A DNA stretch of 64,000 bases from Magnolia sinica. Taxonomy: Eukaryota; Streptophyta; Magnoliopsida; Magnoliales; Magnoliaceae. The notes beneath the pieces are model-generated. The model did not search any database. It saw nothing but the letters and a program-made list of their open reading frames with translations, and was not told the origin of the DNA. The DNA lies in the NCBI RefSeq assembly GCF_029962835.1, contig NC_080583.1:2604001-2668000 (forward strand), written 5' to 3'. Made by a program: the position numbers and the translations under genes. Each line of letters begins with the position of its first letter. Position 1 is the stretch's first letter. Positions 49,601-63,415 of the stretch are shown here, one piece after another.

Positions 49601-51710
49601 GACTAAATGAAAAAATATTTATAATTTGAATATTAAAGTTAGTAATTTTAATTGTCAATTAACTTTTTAATTTATAATTAAAAAGATATTTTATCACTTT
49701 TACCTGATATCCAAATACACTAATTGACACTCCACCAAAATAAAATGAAGGAGTAGATATCTACACCATCCGGATTGATTAGCGTCTATTCCACATAGGA
49801 CCCCAAAGAAAAAAGCTCCTCAATAGAAAAATATGGGCCCCTTTGTTTGTGGCCAAAGGGTGGATGGTTGAGAAAGGTTCTTACTACTTGCAAGATTTCT
49901 AAGGCATCGTCTATCTGAAATGTGATACAATAGATTTGGATGGGTCCATTCATCAGATGGGTACACTGTAAGTACTGTGGATCCACCATGGTATCTGGTG
50001 TGGATTGTGAGGTGAACCTGCCACCATTTTATCCATGTGGTGACAAGTTTTTGTGGGTCCCACATAATGTATGTGTTTTGTCTATGCTGTTCATTCACTT
50101 CACCGGTTCTTTATATGAGCCTAGAATTCAAGCATATCCAAAGCTCAAGTGGATGACATTGTAAGGGCCAATGGAAACTAAATACCTAATGTTGAAAACG
50201 TCTCGGGGGTCATGAAAGTTTCGGATCATGCTAATGTTTTTGTTTTCTCTTCATCCAAGTTTGTAAGCCTTTATGAACAAGTAGTACTACAAATAAAATT
50301 ATCGTGGACCATAAGAAAGGTTTCAACCTGGACCTCATTATCCTCCTTATTCCCTATAGTGTGGTCTACGTTAGCTTTAGATATGATTCAATTTTAAAAT
50401 CATAACTTAAAATGAATTGGAAAAATGGATGAACAGTGTGGTAAAACACACATTAGATCAGGCCCCCACAAAGTCATACGACCATGGAAGTCGATCTTGG
50501 CAATATGATCAACTTGCAATCTGCGTCCTAAGATGTTATCCAACGTGTCCAATAGATTGTTGTCGTTGATGTTTGAACACCTTAAAATTTAGTCTACTCT
50601 GGTAATGACCTGTACCACCCACAGGTTTACCTTTTAAAGCATCATGGCTCTATCACTTATCTTAGACTTTTAAATTCACGTGGTAGCTCATATGATTTTT
50701 GTCCATTCTTTTTTTCTTTTTTTAATGATAAGTCCAACTCCTACGGTGGCGTGAAATTCACGTGGTAGCTCATATAATTTTTTCCATTCATTTTTTTTTT
50801 CCAATGATAAGTCCAACTTTCATGGTGGTGCGACACGACACCAAGGACAAACATTTGAAATTCCATTTCCATACCCTAGTGGGCCCCACCAGCAGCAGTA
50901 GCAGAATAGCTTAGCCTGCAATGACTGGTATACCTGCACAGACAAACTTGCCCGGGACATAAAAACAATCAATCAATCAATTGATAAAACCACGCCTAAT
51001 ACAAACAAAAAGGTGGACATCCAACCATCAATCTATCCAATCAATCCCATCCCACCCATCCATACAATCAATGCCATCGGTACAATTCATTCTCTCTCCT
51101 TCTAAAATATTTTCTTATGGAATCTCAGGTTTCAAACTGGTTCATAAATGCGAGAGTAAGGTTGTGGAAACCCATGGTAGAAGAGATGTACCAACAAGAA
51201 AGCAAAGATGAGGAACACCAAGATGATGAGAGAGAAAGACAGCATCATCAACCACAGCAGCACCAGCAACCAAAAGACAACCACAGCCAAACAGCACAAA
51301 CAACAACGCCGGCACCCACAGCAGCAACCACAGCAGGCAAAAGATCCGAAATTAATGCCCATGACAACGACCATTCACTTCATGGAATCAATAGGCATCG
51401 CTTCTCGGAAAACCAAGTGAACGGCAACGATGACAGCAACAACAACAACAGTGATGTGGGTCAGATACCGATGAATAGTGCTGTGGCCCATCATGATGAT
51501 GATAACCCACGTGGCGTAATGGATGACATGTGTAGGATAAGTGTGGCAGGGGATTTTGGGACCACCACTGTGGGGAGTGGGCCACCTTTAGGGTCGACAC
51601 GTGTCAGGTTTGGGACCACTGGTGACGTGTCGCTTACGTTGGGGCTTAGGCATGCTGGGAACATGCCTGAAAAGAGCCGCTTTTCCATTCGAGATTTTGG
51701 AGGGTGTTAG
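41660..51710 (+). CDS. BLH2/BLH4-like: BEL1-like TALE homeodomain transcription factor (BLH2/BLH4, SAWTOOTH type)
   Basis: Nuclear transcription factor that in known plants pairs with KNOX proteins; the Arabidopsis relatives SAW1/SAW2 repress KNOX genes in leaf margins. Coding exons by splice signals and frame: 41728-43008, 44232-44620, 47893-47953, 51129-51710 (stop TAG), 770 residues. Seen: polyQ near residue 56; ZIBEL-like GLSLSLS at 264-270; SKY box with LRNSKY at 332-337 and [10 protein letters not shown] after it; BELL domain about 410-490, split by the intron after residue 427; homeodomain about 533-595 with the TALE PYP (557-559) and [13 protein letters not shown] from 581; C-terminal ZIBEL-like VSLTLGL at 744-750. 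Start ATG 41728 gives [11 protein letters not shown], like the MGI start I recall for SAW1, and is the only in-frame ATG before the conserved part. The intron after residue 427 needs a GC donor; the others are GT-AG. Family assignment is firm; BLH2 versus BLH4 cannot be separated, as this may be a single pre-duplication copy. Confidence 0.95.
43009..44231 (+). other. BLH intron 2, inferred GC-AG intron with three CT microsatellites
   Basis: Exon 2 must end after GAG (43006-43008) so that the next exon, GTG GAT AGA AGA (VDRRY), continues the BELL domain in frame. The intron therefore begins GCATGT. A GT donor four bases downstream (43013, GTAACT) would give E-A-C-G-stop. CT arrays lie at 43017-43061, 43855-43908 and 44030-44080. 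Acceptor is TTGTTGCAG. Confidence 0.8.
46022..46055 (+). repeat. Short GGTTCA tandem array
   Basis: Four units of CAGGTT / GGTTCA within a longer dispersed repeat rich in AACCCAACCT-type words (45780-46230), in BLH intron 3. Confidence 0.7.
46472..46634 (+). repeat. Compound tandem repeat in BLH intron 3
   Basis: Three copies (starting 46472, 46508, 46550) of AAACAGATGAATAGTCCCTA plus CTGC, each followed by a CT run; the runs lengthen from copy to copy and the last is about 50 bases. Confidence 0.9.
47010..47437. mobile_element. M2-type MITE in BLH intron 3
   Basis: TTTGGGGCCCACCCTGATGT at left and ACACATCATGGTGGACCCCA at right, with CATCCAATCTGTCCATAAG and its inverse inside. No coding capacity. 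Confidence 0.7.
50050..50475. mobile_element. M1 MITE in BLH intron 4
   Basis: TGTGGGTCCCACATAATGTA at left, GTGGTAAAACACACATTAGA at right, and M1 interior words (CTCAAGTGGATGACATTGTA, GTGTGGTCTACGTTAGCTTT). Confidence 0.65.
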
Positions 51711-51805
51711 CTTCAAAAAAATAGGGTGAAGAAATATCAAAGAAAAACCCTTTTTTCTTTTTTTGTCTTTTTTTTTCTTATATTCTCTTATCTCCTTATC
51801 TTTAT

Positions 51806-52337
51806 GAGGCCGGATCCACTACAAAGCTTTGTAGGTTTGGTTTAGACTATAATTGATGTTTGGGCCTACCATGATGTGTTCATGACATCCAGTCCGTCCA
51901 TCGTGTGATTCTCCTCTTGTTATTTACGGAAGACAAAAATCAGGCCGTTATTCGTCTGGGCCATAGAACAGGAACAGTTGGGATGTGGATGGCCACCATT
52001 AAAAACCTTTCGGATTGTGTTTGATGCCGTGCTAGTATATATTCCATCAAATCCGTTTGGAAGGTGCGGCCCATCAGGATAAATGGACACCCAAAAGTCA
52101 GGCCGATCCAGACCTCATGTGGGCCCCACCAAATGATTTTAGAGGTTTTAGGCATGATTTTTCATAGTGTGGCTTACCTGAGTTTTTTATTTTGACTGTT
52201 TTTCGGGGAGCAGGGATAAAAGGGCAGACAAACATGATGGACGGATTGGATGTTCATGAACACATCACGGTGGGCCCCACACGTCCCATTGTAGTTTATA
52301 CCTAACCTAGAAAAGCTTTCTAGTGGATCCGGCTTCT
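51806..52337. mobile_element. M2-type inverted-repeat element with 10-bp target duplication, just after the BLH stop
   Basis: Left GGCCGGATCCACTA and right TAGTGGATCCGGC are inverted; the repeat continues through CTACAAAGCTTTGTAG / CTAGAAAAGCTTTCTAG to GGGCCTACCATGATGTG and its inverse. TTATCTTTAT lies on both sides (51796-51805 and 52338-52347). A 9-11 bp duplication with long inverted repeats is the Mutator-like pattern. It starts 95 bases after the BLH stop, so it may form part of the 3' UTR. Confidence 0.75.
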
Positions 52338-52347
52338 TTATCTTTAT

Positions 52348-55300
52348 CTTTCTTCTGTTTTTTTTTATCCTTTTTAATTTTTGCAACTCTGAGAAAATAT
52401 TAAATGAAAAATGTCTGAAATCTACTAAATGTATAGTAGCCTATTTACTCTTTCTTCTTCTTTTTTACAATGTTTTATATTTATTTTGCTACGTCCAAAA
52501 GTCACTCATAACTACATTATCAATCTTCACCACGAACCTCAAACCCACGAGATAGTATTGGTTTCGCCACATTGTTAAAACTATGCTAGGCAATAGGCCA
52601 AGTTGGGTCAAAATCCAATCAACCCATTTAATTAACAGCTCAAGAAATCTCTCCCTAACCTAACTCACTACTCTTAGTCAACGACTCAACCCAACCAGCT
52701 TAAAACTTTTAGAGCCCGAACTTGACTCGACCTAACTTGTTTAATTGCAATTGGGTCAAGGACAACCAATCTACCCAACTTAACTTATATAGTAAGTTTA
52801 ATTTCTTATATTAGACTTCTTCAGCACCAATTAGGAATAGTGAGTTAATATATGTTGAAAGGTCTAAAAGAGAAAGGAAAAGGCAAAATGATATTGGTTG
52901 AAGTAGTAAGAAAAGACTTGTATTTTGATACCACCAAATAAGTTACTTTTTCTACTTGCAATGGTAGATAAATAATTTATTTGAAATAAGTTTGGTTCAT
53001 GATCAATTATAAGTGGCTATTTTATTTAAAGTTACTTAATCACCTTAATTTAATAAGTAGAAATCAAGATAAGCTACTTAAGGCTTAAGTAGCTTATTTT
53101 TAAGTAACTTAGGATTCAAACGCCCCCTTAATGACTTCTTATATAATTCAAAACATTGGAATGGCCGTCTTATAAACTGATACACAAAACATGAACGGGT
53201 GGCTTTTTTAAAAAAAATGGCTTTTGCAATTCAAGCAATCCTTTTGTTTGTAGGTTGTGGCCTACTTGAGGTGGGAAATTATTTGCGTTTTTTAGCCACA
53301 CAATCTAACCAGTGTGCAATGTTGGAATGTGTGGTTGCATGTGGATGTGCAGGGCTCGAGACGAGTGGCTTAGATAAAGGGAATAGTACTATGGTAGTAA
53401 TTACCACCATTTTCAAAATGGGTAATAACTCATCCAACGTAGAAACGAGGATACATATATCCAAATTGTTGGGGAACTATGGAAGTACGTAGAGATAAAT
53501 CAAGCAAAGTACTTTAATTGCACAATCAATCCAAACACAAACTATCCGAATTTTACGTGGAAAAATTTTTATAGGAAAAAATCACAGTACAAAGCAATAA
53601 TAATGCACTACGAAAGCAGAAAATTACAAGATATAGAGATTACTGATATAAATAAACCTTGAATCTCCCTCACAAGCAAAGTTATGCCCTTAAAATCCTA
53701 GGAACGAATTAAAAAGCTCTCAAATACTCTCAAATCTAGATTACTCCCTATTTATAAGCTTCTATAAAAATCAAACAATCAAAATATGAAACAAAACCCA
53801 CACTTATGTAATTTTGTACACACACTCGATACCAGTTTGAGAGCATTGACAGTCTGTCAATAACATTGAACACCTTTAATGGCATCGAGAAAACACCAAA
53901 ATATTTCAACAATAAAAAAAAATTTCCAAAATTTTCTGATGGCACCAAGCATCCTTCGACGGCATTGAATAGTCTATCAATGGCATCGACAAACCATATT
54001 GTTTACAGATTTGAGACATCAACAACACTGATAATGTCTAAGGTTATGGGTCATAATGCACCTAACATCATATTAATTGTACTATCTTAATGAACTGATT
54101 TCTCTTTATAACTATCATTTAAATGGTTAATATCAACTTGATCACTGGGATTTCTCGACATGCAGACCAAATGTTCCATGGATGAGTCACCACCATTTGG
54201 AAAGCCACATCAGTCTTGCGTCATGTTGAATGTAGCGGGTCGTGCGTGGAACGTTTCCTTTCACTTAGTTGCAGTTGGACACATTGGCAATCACATCACC
54301 TATCTGGACCGACCATTACGTCCAGCCCACTCTTCCATAGCTTCCTTGATAGAACTTCATACTGATCGGATGATCCAAAACAAACAGTAAGTGGCATGAA
54401 AAAAATTGGATGGACCAGATCATGTGTAGAGGAAAGTTCGGTCACAGATGTCTAGGACCGTCTGATTGCCGTGATTTTGGGAATGTCCCAGAGGAAGAGT
54501 GGACCTAACCTAATGGACGGTCCTGATAGATGATGCAGGTGCCAAAAGGATAGAACGCAAGCTTGGAGCATGGAAAGGTTTTCAGACTATATCATTAATT
54601 TACATTAAACATAACGTGGTGACCATGATCCCATAATTAATGGTGGGTAGAGAATGTGATATTTTCGAGAAATGAGATGAGACAGAACAATGATAGATAG
54701 ATGATTATATAAACGGCACGTGAGTTGCTCATGTTTTTCTTTATTTTCATTAGAGTTAGCATTTTACATTAGATAATGCCACACGCACCTCACTGGAGTC
54801 ACGTAGGAAATCATGACCTTTGAAACAGTGGGCCCCTTCTTGATATGGCAAGGGCCTAATATCATACCAGCCAGGCAAAGTGAGATTAGGGCTAGGTTTG
54901 GCAATGGGCAGCATTGACCCAGTAAGTCTTGAAATCTAGGCATGGTAAGGCAGTCGGGTCCAATTTGCAAGTGGAAGTGGATTGAGTAGTGTGCCACCCA
55001 CCATCGACCTTGGTGGTGTATTGACGTCTGTTGTAGAGCGGGTCGTTGACAGTTTCATGGCCAAGATGGATTAGAAAAGGCCCGGTTGACGACAAAAGTG
55101 ATCCAGACCGTCAGACCTTAAATTGGGCCTCTCTCGCAATCTAAAATGAGTTATTGGGCATAAAATATATGATTTTAGAGTAGAATGAGCTACTTTAGCC
55201 ACCCAACCTGCTATGTCAGATTGTGCAAGCCAGATTTGCAAAATACCACCAGATCGACTATCATTTCCCTATATTAATTCTATTTTTACTATAAATAATA

Positions 55301-55749
55301 AGTTTTAGTTTGATTATAACTCTTCATCCATTGGGCTTTAAGAGTTGCGCCCAATGCAAGAAGTGCTTAGAATAATTAAGAGAACAGCTTGTTGAAGCCA
55401 AATAGGACACTTACTATTTTTGGCCGAAAACCTTGCGCACTAATAGATATCACAACTGTTTATAAATAGTAAGTTTACTATTTATAGTAAGTTGCAAATT
55501 CTAAGAGTTTTAGCTATAGTATGATTCTGAAATTTCTCTCATTGCTTAGTATTACTGTTTAAAGGGTTGTGAACTCATTTATTTCATTCATCAATCAAAT
55601 TACGAATTTATTAGAATTTATTTTTATTTTCTTTACTTTCTTTCCTCGTGGATTCAAGAAGTCTCTGTGAGGAGTGCAGAGAAGTTCCGTGGATTTAGAA
55701 CAGTTATCCCCTTGAGGAAGACTTAGCTTGACCTCACGTCCTTCCCTGT
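52348..55749. other. Intergenic, no gene; possible Copia LTR fragment
   Basis: From 53467, TGTTGGGGAACTATGG then AATTTTACGTGGAAAAATTT and AAAATCACAGTACAAA resemble plant Copia LTR text; the far end is unclear. 52560-52800 is a dispersed repeat rich in CAACCCAAC words. No exon recognised. Confidence 0.35.
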
Positions 55750-56140
55750 ATCAACGTCACAAAGTTATGTGAACCCCACAATGAATGCATGTGTTATATC
55801 CATGTTGTCCATTCATTTTTGTGAGAAGAGCACAAAAACTTCAAGTAGACCACACCACATAAAGCAATGAGACAATAACGCCCACGTTGAAACCTTCCTA
55901 GGCCCACCATGATGTTTATTTGCCATCCAACTTATGCATAAGGAAATTAAACACAGATATCAAAGTTTTCAATGGTAGGTGTTTAATCCTCTGATGCTTT
56001 CAGTAGTATAGTCTACTTAAGCTTTGGATCTGCATCATTTTAATTAGGCTCATTCATTAAAATGATCTCGAAATGGACAGTGTGGATATTTAACATATAT
56101 ATTACGGTGGGGCCCACATGACTTGTTGATGTCAACACAC
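55750..56140. mobile_element. M1 MITE, near complete
   Basis: ATCAACGTCACAAAGTTATG at left and (inverted) CATGACTTGTTGATGTCAAC at right. Inside, AACCCCACAATGAATGCATG and ACATATATATTACGGTGGGG. M1 interior order. Confidence 0.75.
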
Positions 56141-56967
56141 CACTTATCGCTACTTCCTTATCAAGTTGGCCACCATTATATAAAAAAAGAATAAATAGTT
56201 TAGAGACATTTACGAGCAGTTTCTATTCAATGCACACATGTAGTCTTAAATAGGGCTGCCAATGGAATTACAATTTCAGTCAATTTCATATATGGGTGGC
56301 GACGTGTCAAGCAAGGGTCGAGCCAAGGTTGGCCTTAGCCTGACCTAGTCATTAAGGCCCTGGCCTTAATCAGGCTAAAAGGCTTTGGTCTTTAAACCAA
56401 TTAGGATAAAAAGGACTTGGCCCTCATCCTATGGGCTAGCCTAATAAAGGATGAAATAATCAAAGGTCTGAATTTAAAAGTTTTCCGAGTTTCACCTCTA
56501 TCCACTACGACTCCCATTAACCTTAGACCCAAAACTATTACTTTTAAACCACATGTACATTGAATGGGACCGCTCATAAATATCTTTATAGGGACCCACT
56601 AATAAATATCTTTATAGTGATCCACTTAATGGGTGGACCAAGCCGAAGGTATAAGCTGGGTGGAACATCAAGGCTAGATTTCAAGATGAGCCCAGCCCTC
56701 AGGCCAACTTCAAGGACCCAAGCCCTAACCCTGCAAGGCCAGGCCGGGTCACCAGTCTCGCAATTACATTGTTCTTGGACTTGAAGGGAACACAATGATC
56801 TCCTTAACAGGGTAGATATTACAAATACTCTTCTTGATTAGTCTATGATACAAATAAAAGAATCATTTCATTGGTTATTTCTCATCGTTCTATTGTTAAT
56901 TACAAGAGAAAAGCAGTATGATTTTAATGGACTAATGTGCATGGTAATTAATACAACCGTTCTCCAA
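56141..56967. other. Intergenic and 5PTase 3' flank
   Basis: 56280-56480 and 56640-56770 repeat words of the AAGGCCCTGGCC type, as in other dispersed repeats here. No gene. Confidence 0.4.
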
Positions 56968-59900
56968 TTAGAGAACTTGGTTACGTAGTGGGAAATTCGA
57001 TTGCGGGTTGTTTATTTTTAAACAAAGATGGGCCCTCACAGGTTTATGATCAGAACTGTCGATCGAATCAACGGATTCATAAGAGCGTAACGCCACATCG
57101 ATGTCGGCCGATTCCTCTATCTTGAACAAGATCCTGTCTGTCCATGATGGTACTCTCCCCTAGCAGTAAAACACAGGGTGAAAGAAATTTTAGCATGAAT
57201 GAAACAATGGGTTTTGGGTGTGGGACATCAGAGCTGCACATCAGGTGGGACGGATCATCTACATTCCCTGGGCCATAAGATCACGTCGCCATGTTCGTCG
57301 AATCATCCAGTAAGCTGCACAAATAGGAAAAGAACCAGCCGTGGAAAAGAAAAAAAAAAAAAGGTTCCACATTGGCAATGCATTGTACGCATTACATGAT
57401 GAGTTGAATGATGTGGTCTTTGGGCTGGTGAGTATGTGGCAGGGCCCACCCGATGAACGGCTCGCATGTCCCAAGCAAGAGGTACGTGCATAAACATTTG
57501 GAATCGATAGCAAGGACAATGTACCTTGTAACTTGTATCGTAATCGCTACTTCCAACATTGTATTTGTACGTAGGCTTGAATGCCAAGGTCCCCTCGCAG
57601 TATCCGTTGAAAATTTGCCCCCTTTCTGCCTCCCGTAGGAGCTGATCTTTGCTAGTCAGCGTCTGCAGTGACAATCAAAACAAAGCAAATGCAGTGATTT
57701 TTTTTTAATTTTTTAATCTAATCTTCATCGGCATAATCGAATGAGAATCTAAGCTCCAAATTCATATGATCTACGTTAGCGCTTCTAATGCCTCGATTAG
57801 TCACCCTTTCTTACTGAATATTTACGGATTTCTACTTGTTATTCAAACAAGACTTCAAAATAAAATTCATGTTTACATAGTAACATGCCTTTAATACCTT
57901 TCAAAGGCAGCTTCAAAATTTTAAGTTCTCAAGTAATGCATGAAAATAGAAAATGGAACCAATTGAAGGGTGACATCAAATCGCGTTGAAATTTCACAAA
58001 ATGACATACTAACCGATGCTCGATTTCGACTATTGTTACCGGTCCACCCTCTATAGGAGTGGGTGAGACACTATCTAGGCTAAGAGTCATCTGGTCTATT
58101 ATCAGTCCCAGTTGGGTTAAGCCAATAGAAGCATGGGCTAAGCCCTTGTGTTGATTTTTCATGCCCAATTACTAATTGGGCCAGCATGGTTGATTAATAC
58201 GTAAAGGCCCAAAAGGACAATGGCCCAGCAATATTTGGATGAAAAGCTCATGGTCTGGGCCTAGATCCGGTTCAGTTATGACTGGGCTTGTCTCCTTTGG
58301 TCGTGAACCATGTCTAAACAAGCCTCCACCCATCCAAGTTGCAACACTTTCAACGGCTGTTATGGAATCAGAGTTTGAAATGTGATGGGCCTATATGGTG
58401 AAGAAGAAGATTTGGGCATATACCTTGTGAAGGTTTTTCTGTATCAGACTCCTTGCCGGTGACGTTTCGATGCCTTGAATTCTGTAATTGAGATCACCCA
58501 GCCAAACAGTGATATGTGGGGGCCTTGCATATGGGTTTCGGTTTGATAGTAGAGCATGGCATATGTACCTCCATTCCAAATTCCTTTCTTCAACATTACG
58601 CGTGTGGGCTGCATATGTGGAACGAACACCAAAAGCCCAACAAGATGAATTGAAGAAAAACAAGCATTGGGCTAACACAATAAATGGCCCACAAATATTA
58701 TGGTAGATACCTCCAAGTTGACCCATAAAACTTAGGCCCATGATAATACAATAGACTCCTCTCATTGGGCCTATAACTACAGGCCCACTGAAAAACACAT
58801 TGGCTGCTTGTAGTTGGGCCCATTCAATATCAGGCCTACAAAGTAAAGGTGTCCTTTTTTCTTTTTTTTTAATTTCCCGGGCCACAACTACAATTACCTT
58901 AAATCCGAACCGTCCAAATAGTGGAACACGCTAGATGGATTATAACCCATAAAGCACATTAATCAAAGGTCAGGATTGTTCAAATTGGTCCAATTCTAGG
59001 GATATGCACAATCTAGAGTGGACCCATTCTTTTTTTATCAAGAATGCATAAGATGGTGGAATCATACATGAATCGTGTCATAGGAGTCTATTTTTCATGT
59101 GGGGCCCATTCTTTGCTGATCCAGACTACTGATATGATGTCCCTCAAGATGGATGGACTATGCCTCATTCATGACTGTTATTTCGGAATGTTGTTGTATT
59201 TGATGGCTAAATGCTAACCGTTTAGTCATAGGCCACTGATCCAAGGGCTATAATGTCTTATCCGTACTGTTTTTCAGGCCCAATTCATCCATCAGTGGGT
59301 CCTCCAGATCAACAGTCTGGATCCTTAGACAAGGACCTTAAATATACAAACTGGCGTATAGGGACCTAAAATTCCCCCTGTAAAGTGTAGTATGCAAAAT
59401 GATAATTTTCTAGTATTATTGAAATACCAATCAAAAAATAATAATAATAAAAAGAAAGAAAAGCATATGGTACTGGTATGCACGTGTGTGCGCACGTGCA
59501 AGTGTGTGGGGACGTGGCATGAACTGTAGGAAAGAACTTGAAAAATGCCAAACGAGTCGCTATTTTTTTTCCGTTTCGGGTACAATATTAAAATTAGGAA
59601 GTATCGTGTCGGTCACCTATAAACCGTGACATGCCACCTATAAGTCTGACACATGCCATCCCTCCTCCGTACACGTGGCAGGATTACATATCAATCGGAT
59701 CCGCCCATCTGGTGGGCCCTATCATGGATGGCTTATGCCTCAAAATTCAGAGCTATTGAGGAACCGTATCCATCACTGTTTTCAGTTCCCGGACATAATG
59801 TGGATCACTAAGCATTTTGTTTTCCAGCGTTTGTTTTACAAGGCTACCAATCAGAAGGGCTAGGATCATCCGATCCACTTGTATTTTGAATCATTTCCCA

Positions 59901-61937
59901 TGCATGATGGACGGTCCCAAATGGCTAAGTCATATTGTCACTGTCTATTTAAGAGATTGGTCCACCGCATTGTGGCTCTACCATCTAATCTTGATTCGGT
60001 GAGTCCGTGACAGTGGGGCCCACCTTGATATATGCGATGCATATCCACGCCGTCCTTCCGTTTTGGCAGATCATTTCACGGCAAGGGCCCAAAAGTGAAG
60101 CCGAACCAAATATCAGGTGGACCACACGACGGGAAACAGTGGTGATTGAATGCCCACCTTTAAAAAGGTTCTTGTGGGCCACAAAAGTTTTGGATCAAGC
60201 TTATATTTTTTTTTTCTCTTCATCCAGGTCTTAGTGACCTTATCAACAGGTTGGATGGTAAATAAATATTACGGTGGGCCCTAGGAAGTTTTTAATGGTG
60301 GGCGTTCAATCACCATTGGGTGGATTATACCAGTACATTTGTACTGACATTGTGTACTGCTGTATCTGTGGATCGGCCTGATTTTCATATCAGATGATCA
60401 TCGTGTTGTGGCCCACCTTTTGTACCAATAGGATATTATACATATGTGACACTTTGGAAGGAAAAAATGGTCCGTATCATAGCTTATAATACAGCTGCTG
60501 CATCTGATCATTTCTCAAAGGAAATTACCTGAAAGATGGCATGATGTGAACTGCATATGGACTCCTTTGAAGCTGAGGCTTATGGTAACAGCTCCCTTCT
60601 TTCTCCCAATCAGTCCTCCAAATCCCCCGATGCTATGCTTTTCTACCTTCACTTCTAACACAGAAATGTACCAATTTAAAATGGGATTTGACGAAATCAA
60701 CCGTGGTGATACATCCACCGTCCTCGGAAATTTGGATCAGCCAAATAATTTGAGAATTATACTAATTGGACGGTCCTGATCATCCGATTTTAATCTGTTG
60801 AATTTGGATTGCTGAACTTTCTATTGCTAACCGCCCATTTTCTAGCATGGAATGGATGGTTGAGATCACTCCATGCGTATGATTTTCAAGCCATACTACG
60901 TCAAGAACGGACCTTTGCTACTTGGACGGCATGGATTGATGTACGTATGGTGGATGAGTCGCCACCATCTTAACAGTCATCAGTCCATCTCAACCTAGTC
61001 TTATCCAAAAATTATCCAGTGCTAACGATATTATCTAAGTTATCAAGCATTCGATATATCTACACGTGGCACACATGATCCGAACCGTTCATCTACTCCA
61101 TCATGTCGTTGGAGCATCACAAACGTCACCGGTATCTAGTGATCCTAGACGCTGATCATAGGACCACTGATGATTACAAATGGGCGAGGAGGTGGAAGTC
61201 CAACCAGCCGTTGATGTCCAAAAAACATAAATGTTCCGATCGATGGATAGGATAATCAGACTGATATGACGTTTGACGTACGGACAATCCACGGTGGGCC
61301 ACAATAGATGAAAGGCTCAATTTCGCACGTGTGTGCCACGTGTACGGATATTGAGTGCTTCAGATATTAACTTATAGCCATTGAAATGATATTCCACCCC
61401 CTGCAAGGATAATGTGGTTTCGAGAAGTTTTCTAGGAGATTTTTCTAATTCCACACATGTGGAAACCGTACACATTCACACCCATGTGCATGTATATAGT
61501 ATGACACGTGTTACATTAGGTGACCTACATTGGTTAGATCTTCTGGCATTAAAAAAACAAACAGGACCGTTTCACACCTCAGGTTGGCCATAGCATATCA
61601 AAATAAGAAGAAATTTTGACTGAATAATCTATTTACTTTGCACGTTATGGCCCACCTGTAGAGTGAATTTTTCTGATCTTTCAGGTAGGCAGAAGATCTA
61701 AAAACTATTTCTAACCTTATGGAGAGCTTAGATCTCACACACTTGTTTGGTATTTTAGGGGTGGAAATATCATCTCAGAAGAGAAGTTGGAAGTGGGGCC
61801 CACCTTTTGTTGAGAGATCTGAGTTCTTTTGCCCAAACACAAACAGCTGTAGAGACTGCATGATGGCTTCACCTACAAGTCTAGGGTTTCAAATAAAAGC
61901 ATTTCAGACTCACAGAAAATAAAAAAAATAAAAAATA

Positions 61938-61986
<49 letters not shown>

Positions 61987-63283
61987 TTTGCAGAATAAAA
62001 TACACTAAGGCAATGCTTACAAGCTACAACCAGCCACACATCATTGTTTTTATGTAACTTGCAAATAGAAATTCTACTATCAAATATCCAAATTGATAAC
62101 ACCATGCAACCTGTTGTTGGTAATTTAAGAGACAACCCATCTCACATGTCCTACTTTGTTAAGTGTATACGATATCGAAGCGATGAATCGGTGGGACCCC
62201 CCATGAAAATCATCAGGTGCAAGAATCATGCATGCCAGTCCAATCATCAAGCAGCCTGATGTGTACAAAACAATGGATGGTTTGATCCAACGCGCATGTG
62301 CGGCCTGCCTGATCATTTCGCCAGCCTGATTTTTGCCCTGGTGATATTCATGGTGGGGCCCACATTTCTATTGGATCATATGTCACACTCCATTTACATG
62401 CCAGCACCTGCAGTGGGTTGTAGGTGATCATTCTTCAAGGGTTTATTTTCACTAACCTGTGAGTATCAACTAGAATTGCCTTCAACAATCGAGCGACGTT
62501 GTGCCTTGGCACTTCTTGCAGGCCCACCACAAATAGATCGAAGTTTCGATTACCACCAATGAGCTCAACGAAGTCCTCCGACGACACCTTCATCATCACA
62601 GAAGAAATCAAAAGAGCAGATCAGCAAGATGGATGTTTGAAGTACTACTCCTTCCAACTTAAGTGAAAACAACATAGAAAGAATGTGTACTGTTTGATTC
62701 ACCTTACCTTTCCATTCATGTTCCATGTCACTATGCACATGCAAAGGACTGGAACGTTTGATGATGATTCACAGAAATTTTCAGCCACAACTGTTTTTAT
62801 TCCTTCATGAATTGAATGGTGGGTGTTCGTCGCTGTGAGCCTTTTATGCCTATCCCTTGATCTCCTCCTACAAAAACCCCACCTTCCCATTAATCAAAAT
62901 TTAAAAAAAAAAAAAAAACCATCACCATCATCAAGAAATAATAAGGAAAGAAAATGGTATTGATATTTACTAATTAAGGGTTTGGTTGCACCAAATATCA
63001 TGATATTTGGTGCAACTAATTGCACCATAATACTAGAGAGATTCTAATTAAACCACTATTTGCATAGATATAATACACCCATTTTCTCTTTCAACAAAGT
63101 GCATGCCAGTCTGAATGGGGGTATAGTTATCAAAAGAGAGGGGGTAAATATCATTTGGTTGGTTAATATAATATGATTATGATGATGAGAGAGAAAGAAT
63201 TAGAAATATACCAATCAAGTGAAATAAAAACAAAAATAAGATGTGGGTTGAATAAAATAAAATGAAAACATGAAACCCAAGGG

Positions 63284-63333
<50 letters not shown>

Positions 63334-63384
63334 CAAGCAAATGAAATAAATAAAAAAGAAGATTTTGGCTGAATAAAATAAAAT

Positions 63385-63415
<31 letters not shown>

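Noticed and set aside
53199..53492. 97-codon plus frame (MAFLKKMAFAIQ)
   Set aside because: It looks like a secreted peptide at first, but there is no domain and it runs to the edge of a possible Copia LTR fragment.
62868..62890. 5PTase start codon at 62890 (MGRWGF)
   Set aside because: TTTTTGTAG at 62868-62876 is a good acceptor, and the upstream exon joins in frame with an MGN start like that of the Arabidopsis relative.
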